DNA from: Zygaena filipendulae
Taxonomy: Eukaryota; Arthropoda; Insecta; Lepidoptera; Zygaenidae
NCBI GenBank assembly: GCA_907165275.2
Contig: OU015657.1
Coordinates: 13,477,001-13,541,000, forward strand
Direction: 5' to 3'
Length of the DNA stretch: 64,000 nucleotides
Shown: piece by piece, positions 47,078 through 58,084 of the stretch
Position numbering within the stretch: position 1 is the first letter of the stretch
How the letters are laid out: each line of letters begins with the position of its first letter
Notes under the pieces: generated by a model
Told to the model about the DNA's origin: nothing
Database searches by the model: none
What the model saw: only the letters and a program-made list of their open reading frames with translations
Made by a program: the position numbers and the translations under genes

Positions 47078-49589
47078 TCAAGGCTCGTAGAGCGCGAGCC
47101 TCGCGCGGCACGCGGCCAGCTCTCGCTGCAGCCGCCTCGCGCGGGCCTGCGCCGCCGCCAGCGCCGCGCGCAGCTCCGCGGGGGACGCGGCGGCGGGGGG
47201 CGCCGGCGGGGACGCGGCGCCGGGGGCGGCGGCGGGGGCAGGCGCGGGGGCGGGGGAGGCGCAGCCCGCGTCGGCCAGCAACTTGTCGAAGTTGGCCTTG
47301 TTCATGATGATCTTGACGGCCTGGCGCGCCCCGCCCGCCGCCCCGCCGCCCGCGGCCCCCACCGCGATCTTGGCGTGCGGCGGCAGCTGCACGTACTTCA
47401 GCCGCCGCTGGGGACGAGACGCGCCGGTCAGCGGGGGGCACTCGTCGGCGGTCGTCGGAGGAAGCGTCGCTCACCTGCGGGTCGGGCGGCGCGGGGGCCG
47501 CGGCCGGCGCGGGGGCGGGCGCGGGGGCGGGGGCGGGGGCGACCGGCCGCTTGTTGTTCAGCGTGAATATCTTGACGCCGGGCTCGGGCGGGCCGCGCAC
47601 CGGCGTCGCCTTCAGCACCACGCCGCGGGCGGCGGCGGGGCGCGGCGGCGCGGGGCGGGCGGGCGCCGGCCTCGAGCCGCTCTCCTTCAGCATCAGCTTA
47701 CCGGCGTCTGCGGGGCGCGGGCAGGGGTGCGGTCAGCGGCGCAGGGGCGGGGCGGGGCGGAAGGGGAGGGGGGGCACTCACCGGACAGCACGACGGAGCG
47801 GCCGCTGCGCAGCGCGCTGAGCACGGTGCCGCCGTCGTCGGGCGGCAGCAGCGTGATGCCGTGCCGCCGCAGCAGCGCCGCGCCCGCGCCCTCCTCGCCC
47901 GCGCCCGGCGCCGCCTCCGCCGTCGCTCCGCTCGGAGTCGCCGCGCCGCTCTGAAACGAAAGCCGACTCGAAACGCGATCTCCAAATAAAGGGATCGACC
48001 GACTGACGCAATTCTCACCTCCGAGTCGGGATCGATCTCGATGAAGTCGGTCGGCGGGGGCCGCTTCGCGTCGGCGGCCTCGATCGGCTCCCGCTCGCGC
48101 TCGCGGTCCCGCAGCGCGTCCTCGAGCAGGCGCAGCACGTCGCGGTGGCCGGCCTCGCGCGCCAGCTGCGGCGGCGTCTTGCGGAACTTGGAGACCGCGG
48201 CGGGGTCGGCGCCGGCGCGCAGCAGCAGCGCGGCCACGGCGGCGTGCCCGCGCGCGGCCGCCCAGTGCAGCGGCGTCATGCGCAGCAGGTCGCGCGGGTC
48301 GGGCGGCGCGCCGTGCTGCAGCAGCACCGCCGCCGCCGCCGCGTGCCCCGCGTGCGCCGCCACGTGCAGCGGCGTGCGCTCCACCTTGCTGCGCGCGTCG
48401 CGCGACACGCCCGCGCGCAGCAGCACCGCGCACAGCGCCGCGTGCGCGCCGCCCGCCGCCAGGTGCAGCGCCGACGTGCCCAGCTGCGGGAGAGCGCCGA
48501 GTCACGAGCGGGAGCGGCAGGCGGCGGCCGGCCCGCCCTACTCACCCAGTCGGTGCTGAAGGGCGCGCCCTGGGCCATGAGGTCCAGCACGGCGGGCGTG
48601 TCCCCGGCGCGCGCCGCCAGCAGCAGGCGCCGCCCGAGCGCCGCGGCCGCCGGCCCGCCCGCACCCCCCGCCCCGCCGCGCGCCGCGCCGCCCTCGCCCG
48701 TACCCTCCGCCTGCGATTGTGGCGTCTCGTCGGGTTGATCAATTTTATTATTTTATTTGATATTGTTGTAGCAGTTGATTGTCCAAATAAATTAAAATAA
48801 AATAAAATATGCTCAATTTTGTTACATTAAAGTTTTCCTATAAAATATGATAAATAAATCATACTTTAATGTCTGTGGAATAGTTTGGAGCTCGGAACAA
48901 TGATCATAGTTTAAAGAAAATTGTAAAGAATTTTTTCTTCTGAATGTAAACCGTCCTGACTCATTTGATTGTCTACTGATCCCACCCTCAAAATTTCTTT
49001 GTGCCACCTCCTTACAAATTATTCATGATAGAAACAGAAAACTGCAGAATTAAATACTCAACATCAAAACAGATAATTGTGCATAGTTTAAGACATCAAG
49101 AATTTATTTTATTATTTATTTAACAATTAATACACACAAGGACAACAAAAAAGGAAAGAAAGTATAAAAGTAATCATGTACAAGGGTCATGCTTATTCCA
49201 TGTGGAATTTCTTCCAGCAGACCCGCAACAGGAAAAGAGATAAGAATAGGCTGATCTGGTGTGCATCTGTTCGATAGGTAGGTATTTATATGAAATAATA
49301 ATAAACAAACAAAATACATACAATAATAATATACAGACCTAATAATAGAACCAAATAATCAAGGAATCAAGAATCAGAATCAAGGAAGAAATGTAAGTAA
49401 CCTATGAAATTTTATGTTTTGAGCGAGCAGCAAATAATTAAGTAAAGTAGAAATCTTGATAAATTTCTTTAAAATAAATTAAATGGTATAATAATAATGT
49501 ATAGAGTTTAGCCTCACCGGAAGTATGATGGGCTGACTTGTCAACTCTGTGAAGTCTATCAAGTCATCGGGGCTGATATCCATTGTCAT
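47078..49589 (-). CDS. GABPB: GA-binding protein beta-type ankyrin transcription factor subunit
   Basis: Six exons on the minus strand: 49589-49518, 48710-48546, 48483-48019, 47950-47782, 47707-47475 and 47407-47078 (TGA). Phases fit; total 477 aa. The start is the ATG at 49589, with a second ATG two codons on. After an acidic N-terminal peptide come ankyrin repeats (about residues 50-200) with the GABP-beta hallmarks MAQGAPFSTDW|LGTSALHLAA, LLRAGVSRDARSKVERTPLH and LLRMTPLHWAA. A TDFIEIDPDSE segment follows, then a Pro/Ala-rich region, KIIMNKANFDKLL, and a C-terminal coiled coil rich in Ala/Leu/Arg. GABP-beta binds the ETS-domain GABP-alpha through its ankyrins and activates nuclear-encoded mitochondrial and housekeeping genes. 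Codons are extremely GC-rich from exon 2 on; exon 1 is not. Confidence 0.93.
48768..48807 (+). repeat. Truncated retroposon tail in GABPB intron 1
   Basis: GTAGCAGTTGATTGTCCAAA followed by TAAATTAAAATAAAATAAAA. It is antisense to the gene and belongs to the family at 25651, 45846 and 50968. Confidence 0.55.
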
Positions 49590-51611
49590 CTTGTTACATC
49601 TGTAATTAGGAGTGTTTACAAGCATTGCATAGGTACCTATGTTAGCAAGTGTCTATGCACTAGCCTATTAGAAATAGTACCAAAGATCAGAAACTATTAG
49701 ATAGCCTACTATTAAACAAGAATAACATAATGTAAATTATATAATTATGTTATATCTGTGATAGAACAAATGAGGGCAAGTCGCCTTTCATAGTGGGTAG
49801 TGCGGCCAGACCCTACCACAAACTACTTAGAGATACGTGGACCCTACCTGGTGCGACGATGATGAGAGAGTATTAGGGCTATATATATATATATATATAT
49901 TTATATATTCGTAGTTGAACGAAGTCATCTAGATTCTAGTCACAAATCGTCGCCCAGAAAGACATTATGGACAATTTTGGTTTCGTTATTTATAAATTTA
50001 AAATATTAAATTAGTTTTATGTTAAGTGCTTCATAACCTAGACAAACAAATGTAATACAAACGCGCAAGTAGTGCAACGGCGATATTAAACAAAACAAAC
50101 ATTATTGTATTCATAATTTCAGCAAAATATACTCCAGCATTACTATATTTAGAAAAGTGCTTCATTTCGCGCTTCTGCGTTTTTCGTTCTAATTTCTAAC
50201 AGGATGAGGATATTGAGTTGACACACGGCCATGCTGTTTGATCGCCATGAAAGACTTCCTCTTCCTGTCGTAGCTATGAGTGGAACGGATGCAGTAACTT
50301 ATGTCATTTACCTGAAACTTTCTCTTAAAATCCGTTGATTGTTCTTAATATCGCTGGTTTTTGTCTAGTCTCGCATGATTGCTAACAGTTTTTGAGATCT
50401 TTGTAGTTTGTACCGCGAAATGCAGACATTAAAAATGACAATATTGACATTTGACAACTGACATCTGTCATTGGCAGAATACAATTTCCGTTTTTAGCTC
50501 GAAGTAGGTCTTTTGGCATAGGGTGTGTGTGTTCTGTGCTTGGCGAACAATCAGAGGGTTTGCACGTCCATGATTTATTTCGTTTTTATACCAATTTTTT
50601 GTCCATTGGTGGCATACTCAAGTGGCATATTAGTAATTATTTAGTAACCTATCCGCTACAGACCACGGCAAACATCTAACCCAGCAAACAAAGTAATATT
50701 TTTGCACGGATGTTTCAACAGAAAAAAATAAAAAGTTGTAGTGTTATTTTTATCTTTTGCACTCCTACCTTGCTTATTGCTACTATATTTTCTCGTCCAC
50801 TTTGTCTGCTGCTGTTTACAAGTAGCATAGACGGAAGTAGTCATAAATTAATAATAGCTTCATAGATGGCGTCTTGATAGCATTTATTTTAATTTTATTG
50901 TCTGTAATCGGCTTGTTAGTTATTTGTTTGACAGTTATAGTAATAATATGTTCATTATTCTTCTGAGTGTTCATTGTATTTTTGTAGCAGATGATTTTCT
51001 GAATTAAAAAAAAAAATGGTAGGACGCTACATAGTTATAGCTCAAAAGACATTTATTTATATCAATTCCAAACGCCAAGGAATTTTAAAGTGTCGTTTTA
51101 AAACTGAAAGAAAGAAGAAAAAAGAAAGGAAAAAAAGAGTTTAAAATTGAAAATTTTCCCTTGAAAATTTAAAAGTGATAGTTTACACTTTACGCCCATG
51201 ATATTGTGTTGGTTAACACGTGAGTATAGTGCGCGCAAGGTGGCGCTACTGGTGGTAAAAAGTAACCAACTATGGTAAAACTGCAGGCGGCCAACTATTA
51301 ATATCCATGACCATTAAATAAATAAAAAAATAATTACCAACGATTCCGATTTTGGCCGCACGGAAACTTTTCTTGCGCGCACTAGTTAATACCTATTATA
51401 AAGTTGTAAAGTATATTTATAATAAATATAATAGAAAAATATTATACCTAGTACGAAAAATACTATACCTACTTTTATCCCTAAGACTACCTATCTACCT
51501 ATAACTATCGCGCTTTTTTATTAAATGTGACTTGTCTGGCACGCACGCGCAGCGCAGCACGGGGAATCTCATAACGAAACTCATTCTCGGCAGCAAAATA
51601 TCAATAAACGT
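49590..51611. other. Region 5' of GABPB, no second gene seen
   Basis: AT-rich. It contains an (AT)n tract near 49889-49908, a moderately balanced patch at 50160-50330 that may be the GABPB promoter, and a truncated retroposon tail at 50968-51016 (GTAGCAGATGATTTTCTGAA plus A-run). Confidence 0.5.
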
Positions 51612-51990
51612 CGGCTTTTTGGCGGGATTTTTAGCAGTGATGGACGTCAGTTTTATTTCTTTGTTTTGCAAATTAGTTTATCGTGATTAATATTGTGTGT
51701 GGTGGATTTTGTATAATAATTATGATCTTTTAGCGATAAACAGTGTGTGGAAACAGTGAAATAAAATGAAATGGGGCGTTTATCGGGAGGTTGTCGTTTT
51801 TTTTACTATACAACATCCCACAGAGATTTAACTGTAAAGAGTTTCTGCCAAAAGTTCCGATTAAGCATTGAAATACATTTCACCAATGCATTTCGATGTA
51901 AATAAATTCAGAAGAAGAAAAATACTACTGAATTGGCTGTATGGACTTACTTCCTTTGCCTTCACCATTGGGGTGAAAAAAAAAAATAAA
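51612..51990 (+). mobile_element. A-tailed short retroposon, possibly full-length
   Basis: The left part (GGCGGGATTTTTAGCAG ... GATTAATATTGTG) matches 21124-21262. The right part (AATACATTTCACCAATGCAT ... TTCACCATTGGGG plus A-run) matches 42068-42200 and 20918-21060. Having both parts in one unit of about 380 bp ending in a poly-A-like tail suggests the complete element. No pol III boxes were confirmed. Confidence 0.5.
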
Positions 51991-52203
51991 CGTCAAACAG
52001 TGCGTCAAACTAGCAATAATGAAAGTGGCAAATAACACTCAGTGTTGAGTCCAAAAAGAAGAGAAAAAAAGTCGATGAATGCCGCCCAATAAAATAAATT
52101 ATACCTACCTACCTATTTAATAATGAAAAAGTTGTGCTTCGTCTTACTACTTGCCGCTAGATGGTGCTATATTTTTGTGCAGTTTGTGGTTTGACTGCAA
52201 TGC

Positions 52204-52447
52204 AAATTGGACATAGATAAGCAATAGTGTGTTAACCCACATTGGAGAAATTTTGAGTAAATCGTGTTTTAAAAGTATAGCGCCATTTTGTTTCAACATT
52301 TTTAGGTTCAATATTTAGTTAAATATTTAAGCAGTGTAATAAGGCAAACACATAATTAAAAAACGTTCCCCAACTCTCAATAAATTGTTCTGAATCAAGA
52401 ACTTAATTTTGTGGGTTAACATATTATTGCTTAACTGCGTCCAATTT
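52204..52447. mobile_element. MITE with about 35-bp inverted termini, copy A
   Basis: Ends AAATTGGACATAGATAAGCA and, reversed, AAATTGGACGCAGTTAAGCA, continuing through GTTAACCCAC. A second copy in the opposite orientation lies at 56944-57184. Confidence 0.65.
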
Positions 52448-52859
52448 TACTTCTGATTGCATGTTTTTTAGTTACTAACGAAGCTATTCAATTTACATAA
52501 TTCAGAACATTTTCTCTACTGTATACTATTTTAGAGAGTATTAATAGAAAGATATAGACAAACTTTTCACTACGACTACTTAGGTACCTCAGGGATGTTA
52601 CGAATGCCGAATTTTCGCATTCGTGGATGCGGGTTTTCGAAGGTTTTGTGAGTTTGTGACGTTGTAGAGTAATAGCTAGTGAGCTGATTTTATCGTCGTT
52701 GATACCAAAACGTAATTTAGTCTGGACTTAATTAACTAGAAAAAAATAGGTGGCGATTCACAGCACTATCAAAAACTGGTTAATGTACATGGATTATGAT
52801 GAGATTGAATCCCTGATAAGCTAGATTACAATTATAACACAGTCACTAACACACTCATC

Positions 52860-53024
52860 CACATACAAACACATACATAATATAAGTAATACATACTTAA
52901 CGACATACATACATACAAACATACAAAGTATATACATACATATATACAGACACACACACACGAACACACACACACACATATACTAATAAATATGCCAATA
53001 CTGATATTGGCGTATTTATTAGTA
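52860..53024 (+). repeat. ACAT/CA microsatellite followed by a near-perfect hairpin
   Basis: Degenerate (ACAT)n and (CA)n runs at 52860-52979. Two 20-bp arms follow (52981-53000 and 53005-53024), complementary apart from one G-T pair and separated by the 4-base loop CTGA. Confidence 0.8.
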
Positions 53025-53560
53025 TATCTAATATTGTACCTAAGTGTGATACACTATTTTTGGCTGTCATCTGCTTTGAGCATCAGCGCAGCCAGTGACC
53101 ACTGACCCTCATCTCACAGGTTTTTACCTAGTTTGAGAGTCAGGGGACATAATCTCATGTTGACCCAATACAGCCATGTAGAATTAAGTTTAATGTCTGT
53201 ATGCTGTCCTTTTGTACTGGTTTTTGCAAATAAATAAATTATTAAATTATTATTATTATGTAAGTAACATGTTACAGCTAGATACTCTTAGCGCAGGTTA
53301 GGCCAGGAATGATACATCATTCTACAGACCGAGATCTAGGTCTACAGACCGAGCTAAACGAACTCAGTTTCTTTTCGTGTTCCTGGTTTAAAGCCTTACC
53401 TCGTTTGTTATGAACACAGTTGAGATTTGAGAACTACAGCAGCTATAGGTGCTACTTAAATTAATATACATAAGTTTGAATATCAGGAGCCGCATCCGAT
53501 GTACCTATAGGTAGGTATTTTGGATTATTTTGAACGCATAGCATTAAACTCTTTCTTTTT
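53025..53560. other. Non-coding DNA with a retroposon-like tail
   Basis: Around 53206-53245 CCTTTTGTACTGGTTTTTGC followed by AAATAAATAAAT resembles a lepidopteran retroposon tail. Nothing else recognised. Confidence 0.4.
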
Positions 53561-53569
53561 ATTTATTTA

Positions 53570-54225
53570 GTTTCGCATGGAGAACACGATTAGTTTGCGT
53601 GCAGGCCGAGCTAGCTACACAGATAATATCGTGTTCAGCCGCCGCTCGCTAGCGGGGCGAGTAGCTGGACGAGGTGTTAGCGGGGACGGAGAGGTATGGC
53701 GCGTTCGTGCCATGAACGTAGCTGGCCCCAACCCACCCGTGCTGCGCCGCCCATCGAGGCCGGACCGCACGCACACCGTACATTCCTCGCGACGTACTCC
53801 ATCCAACACCCAGCAGAAGCACCAGCGCGCAATGAACGGCAAGAAACTTAAGATTGCGAGCCCCGGTAGAGTCCCGCCGTAGAGGGCCGGGCGCGGCGAG
53901 CTATTTGTCTAGATCGCAAGGAATGCCACTAGATACGGATGGGTTGTAGCGTGTGCGATCCGCATTTAACCACCGGCCACCGTAATTCTGTTAGAACCGG
54001 CCAAGCGAATGGGAACTGCGGAGTCTCACCTCATTTTGCGGCATAGTCCGGGTAAATGACATGACCGGAGGTCACTTTACGTCGGCGGAATGTGCCGAGG
54101 AACTCGTTTTTCATTAGGAGCAGGAAGGTGAAAAGCGTTGCGTTTCAAGGAAGAATGCCGGACGGGCACGCCCCCGCCCCACCGCCCGCCGCCCGCCGCG
54201 CTGCCTCGTACAGGCTATGACAAGA
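53570..54225 (+). other. Compositionally distinct island, possible exon or regulatory DNA
   Basis: About 650 bp of balanced-to-GC-rich DNA in AT-rich surroundings. It is preceded by an acceptor-like TTTATTTATTTAG. A 101-codon ORF starts at the ATG at 53577 and ends at TAG 53880; it is Arg-rich and matches no family I know. Downstream unique sequence continues to a GC-rich CCCCGCCC run at about 54170. Confidence 0.35.
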
Positions 54226-55987
54226 ACATTCAACGTCTTATATTTGGAAGAGAAAATGAAAGAACAGTTTATTACAATATTTTTCAACACGACCCCTGTA
54301 GTATGTAATAATATCTCTCCACCCTCGCTTGTTTTTCATGTATTATGTTACAAATACTAAACCCATACAATCTATATTTTTAAAATTTATTGTTTATTTT
54401 TTATCGAGGTACCTAGTTTTTGCGACCTCAGAACCCTACAGAGGCTTCGCTACCCTCCAAAGAGGTCGCGACCCACACATTGAAAAACACTGGTTTATAA
54501 TATAGTTCATTAACAAAAATATAGGATGTGTATTTTTTACAAATAAAGTTCGATTCCCGGCAAAAAAATTTAGTTTTTATCATACGGCCCCGATACTCGA
54601 TGGAATAGATAGGCCAAGATAGTTTCAGATTTAGTCATCCACGCCCAATTAAAAAAATCATTTAAACATTAGTATCATGAAATAATAATAATTTTATTCC
54701 TGAATACACAAAATAAAAACATACATTCAGCCGAATGCAGAACCTCCTCCTTTTTGGAAGTCGGTTGATAATACCTACATACAGCAAAACTATAGATAAA
54801 TCAGCTACCGGCTACGCTAATGCTACGGACCTACGCGCTACGTGGAGTCGGGAATCGTACCACTACGAGCTACCTAGTAATTCATAGCATAAGAGAAGCG
54901 TAGACTACAGCGAGGGACGGATAACGTGGGTTTTGACAAACTTTAAATAATTTATAAAGTCTACTTTAATTTAGACAGAATATAATATTTTACTGCTTCG
55001 TACCCCGCTGATAAAGTATAGGTTTGCGTAGCGCGTGCCGCTCGTAAAGCAGCCGGCTCCGCTCGAGAATGCGCTGGTGCCCAGGGTTTTGGCTCTTATT
55101 CAAGGCCGTGACCGCTTTGAACGCCCCCAGGCGTCACCCTGAACCCTGCCCTACATGCATTAATCAATTTTAAAATGCACAAAAATACATTTTAACCCGT
55201 CCGCCGTCAACATTGTAAATTGCGGATATTCGTGCTCAACTTTAATGGGGTCGCACGATTTTGATTCGTGAAAAAAATTAATTGACCACAACACATTTTA
55301 ACGATCTGGAACATTAAATTGTATGTAAATGTTTGGAGCCCACTGTATGCCGCGCTGCGGTGTCACCTGCGAATTTCACTTGCGAATCTTTCGCGCCATA
55401 AATGGTGATAGCGGTGTGGGCTATCGCTGTTGTGTGCCGTGTCGGACAATATCAACTTCAATCGGTATCATTGGTGACAGTGTGCCTCTGTAGTTACTCT
55501 AGGCACAGTACATACGGTGTATGGTGCGCGAAGACAGTATATTTCCGTGCAGCATTGACACCGCGACGCCGCTCGCCACTGCTGTTTGCTCCAAGGCATT
55601 CCATCCGCGACACTTCTATTGCAGCGCCCTCTGATGTTTTTTTACCTATGTACATTAACCATAACAAAAGCAACTTCGGAAACCTTCTGAGTCTGTTGTG
55701 GACGTAGTTTAAACCGAATCTAACCTAGCACTTTTTTATCCACGGCATTATACAAGTAGTACCTATAACCCCTCGAAGTGAAGTTAAATAATTTCTTCTT
55801 CTGCGGACATTTTATTTTAATTTGACACATAAAGTTACCTCTTAAACTGTAATGAGTGCTGACTAGCTATTCATTCTGAGATATTATGTAATAATATAAT
55901 GCATTATTGGTCTATTTTAACACTTTTCTTTCTCTAACGCTTATCCTAAGTACCTACGTAAGTAATAAATGTAGTTTACAATATATA
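54226..55987. other. Non-coding DNA, no gene supported
   Basis: Mostly AT-rich with GC-balanced patches at about 55010-55160 and 55330-55640. A 101-codon ORF at 55402-55707 has no recognisable motif, and I do not call it. Confidence 0.4.
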
Positions 55988-56496
55988 CACACCGGCAGAA
56001 TTAGCGGAACATAAAAAGGCAGAGTATAGAAATAATTACGTATATATATTAAAACAAATTATTATCAGGCATGAAGTAATAAACTAATATACATCTTTTA
56101 ACATCGATTTTAAGAAGTTTTTAGTTAAATTTTATTGAAAGTAATCAAAATTAAAAAAAAACAAAAAAGTCTCTAGTTTGTGAGAACACAGACAATGTTG
56201 CAAATAAAAGTGGAATCACGAAGGGGAAACACACGTTACTAATCGTTCATTAATTTAGTGTTAAAATCACAGTAATCTTTAATTTGCAACATTATTTGTG
56301 TGCCCACAAATTAGAGAAAAAGTGTTTTTTTTATTATTATTTTAAATAAAATTTAATAATTTAATTACAAACTTTTAAAGTGTTAAAAGATGTATATTAA
56401 TTTATTACTTCACGTCTAATTATTATTTGTTTTAATATATATACGTAATTATTTCTATACTCTGCCTTTTTATGTTCCGCTAATTCTGCCGGTGTG
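55988..56496. mobile_element. Tc1/mariner-type hairpin MITE
   Basis: A 509-bp element flanked by TA on both sides. The ends CACACCGGCAGAATTAGCGG and their reverse complement match for about 70 bp without a difference, then at lower identity for over 200 bp. Almost the whole element can therefore fold on itself. No transposase. Confidence 0.85.
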
Positions 56497-56559
56497 TATA
56501 TTTTAACAATTCAAAGTCATTTCATTTCAATAATATGGTAGGTACTCAATTATTGAGAG

Positions 56560-56925
56560 GCTAAAGTATCGGCCAGGTGGGTCGGGTGAGCTAAAGGTTA
56601 ATACGAAATTGTTATTCTGATTTACAATTAGTTTGGTCCGGGGAGTGCGGGCGGTGTGGGGCGCGCGGGGAGGCGCGGGCCGACCGACACCGCCGCCCTG
56701 TCAGCGGCCGGCGGACGCGCACGAGCGAGTTGTCATTATCAGGTGGGAATATTCGAAGGTAATAGTTTGCGGGATTGGATCAGGTCAGGTTCGGTCGGGT
56801 CGGGTCGGGCCGGGTCGTGTACCGGTGGGCGAGGCGAAGTTGACAGCGGGCGGCTGGCCGCGCCGCGCCGCGCCGCCGACTTGGCCTGCGAGTGCGCCCC
56901 ACGACCCAGCCTGCTGACGGCAAGG
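56560..56925. other. GC-rich island with E-box and Su(H)-like words
   Basis: GC-rich DNA with CAGGTGGG at about 56574 and TCAGGTGGGAATATTC at about 56739, plus a (GGTCG)n run at about 56787-56812. It is a possible enhancer or upstream exon; no ORF is supported. Confidence 0.3.
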
Positions 56926-56943
56926 CGCAACCTGGGGCCATAT

Positions 56944-57184
56944 TTGGACGCAGATAAGCAATAACACGTTAAACCACAAAATTAAGTTATTGATTAAGAA
57001 CGATTTATTGAGAGTTAGGGAACGTTTTTTAATTGCTTTTTTACCTTATTACATTGCTTAAATATGTAACTAAATATTGAACATAAAAAATGTTGACACA
57101 TAATGGCGCTCCTACTTTTAAAACACGATTTACTCAAAATTTCTCCAGTGTGGGTTGACACACAATTGCTTATCTATGACCATT
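56944..57184. mobile_element. MITE with about 35-bp inverted termini, copy B
   Basis: Left end TTTGGACGCAGATAAGCAAT; the right end, reversed, gives TGGTCATAGATAAGCAATTG and then GTCAACCCAC. It is homologous to 52204-52447 in reverse orientation. Confidence 0.65.
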
Positions 57185-57422
57185 TTTGAATCAGTCGAAT
57201 TACGTTCACGCACGGAATCGCGAATTCACGTGCGAATGCTCATACATTTTTTAAGCATTCACATTTGAATCCTGAAATGCCGTGTACGAAAAGTAATTCG
57301 AGTGATCAAAAAATACGGCCGTTGGGTGTAAGGCTGAACGAGGGACTTTAGAACCCTCGATAAATCATGCTTTTATGTAGGTTAAAAATATTTCAATAAA
57401 AAAACTGATAAATAAAGAGAAA

Positions 57423-57623
57423 TCCTTACTCCTCGTCATATAAATGCGAATTTAAGTTTTTTTGTTAATTAGTTTCTTTACGCTTTTATAAGCCTTCATT
57501 TTGTTTGACTTATACGTTGCCATGGATATACAGAAAAGGATACCTACATAGGTTAATTTTCATTACGGAATTATCACGGGAGTTCTAAAAATTAACGCTG
57601 GTGAAATAACCGCAAACAACTAG
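57423..57623 (+). mobile_element. Decayed Helitron
   Basis: TCCTTACTCCTCGTCATATA near the start, a GTGAAATAACCGC end region and a terminal CTAG followed by T. Confidence 0.55.
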
Positions 57624-57724
57624 TTAGAGAACTCTAATAAAATTAGAGTGTCTGTTTGTAATTTAACAGCTTTTCACTAATGCATATGAAAGTATATACG
57701 GTAATAACAAAAAAAAAAACAATT

Positions 57725-57905
57725 ATTGAAATTGTTTGTCTGTCTGTTTGTTTCGGCTAATCTCTGAATTGGCTGAACTAATTTTAACGGGACTTACACT
57801 GGCAGATAGCTGAAATTAAAAGGAGTAACTTAGGCTACTTTAATTTAGAAAAAAATAGTTCCTGCGCGAATTCCGAAACACGCGGGTGAAACCGCGGGGC
57901 ACAGC
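57725..57905 (+). repeat. Helitron-type 3' end
   Basis: Contains TTTCGGCTAATCTCTGAATT, AATTTTAACGGGACTTACAC and GGGTGAAACCGCGGGGCACA, with GCTAT in place of GCTAG at the end. Confidence 0.5.
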
Positions 57906-58084
57906 TATCTTCATTAAGAACATTTTCAACACAAAGGAAGAGGGGCGTTGAATGACCATTAGCGTGCACGTCAGCTTGTATGTACCTAGACGTACGTATG
58001 AATACACGCACATTGAACGGGGGGCAGCAGCACTACTCTTTACTAAGCAATAAATAAAATAAAGTCATTTAAAGTCATTTTTTG

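Noticed and set aside
53577..53882. 101-codon ORF as a protein-coding gene
   Set aside because: No recognised domain, an Arg-rich composition expected from GC-balanced DNA, and no convincing downstream donor. It is kept only as part of an unexplained island.
55402..55707. 101-codon plus-strand ORF
   Set aside because: No motif, no splice context and no compositional support.
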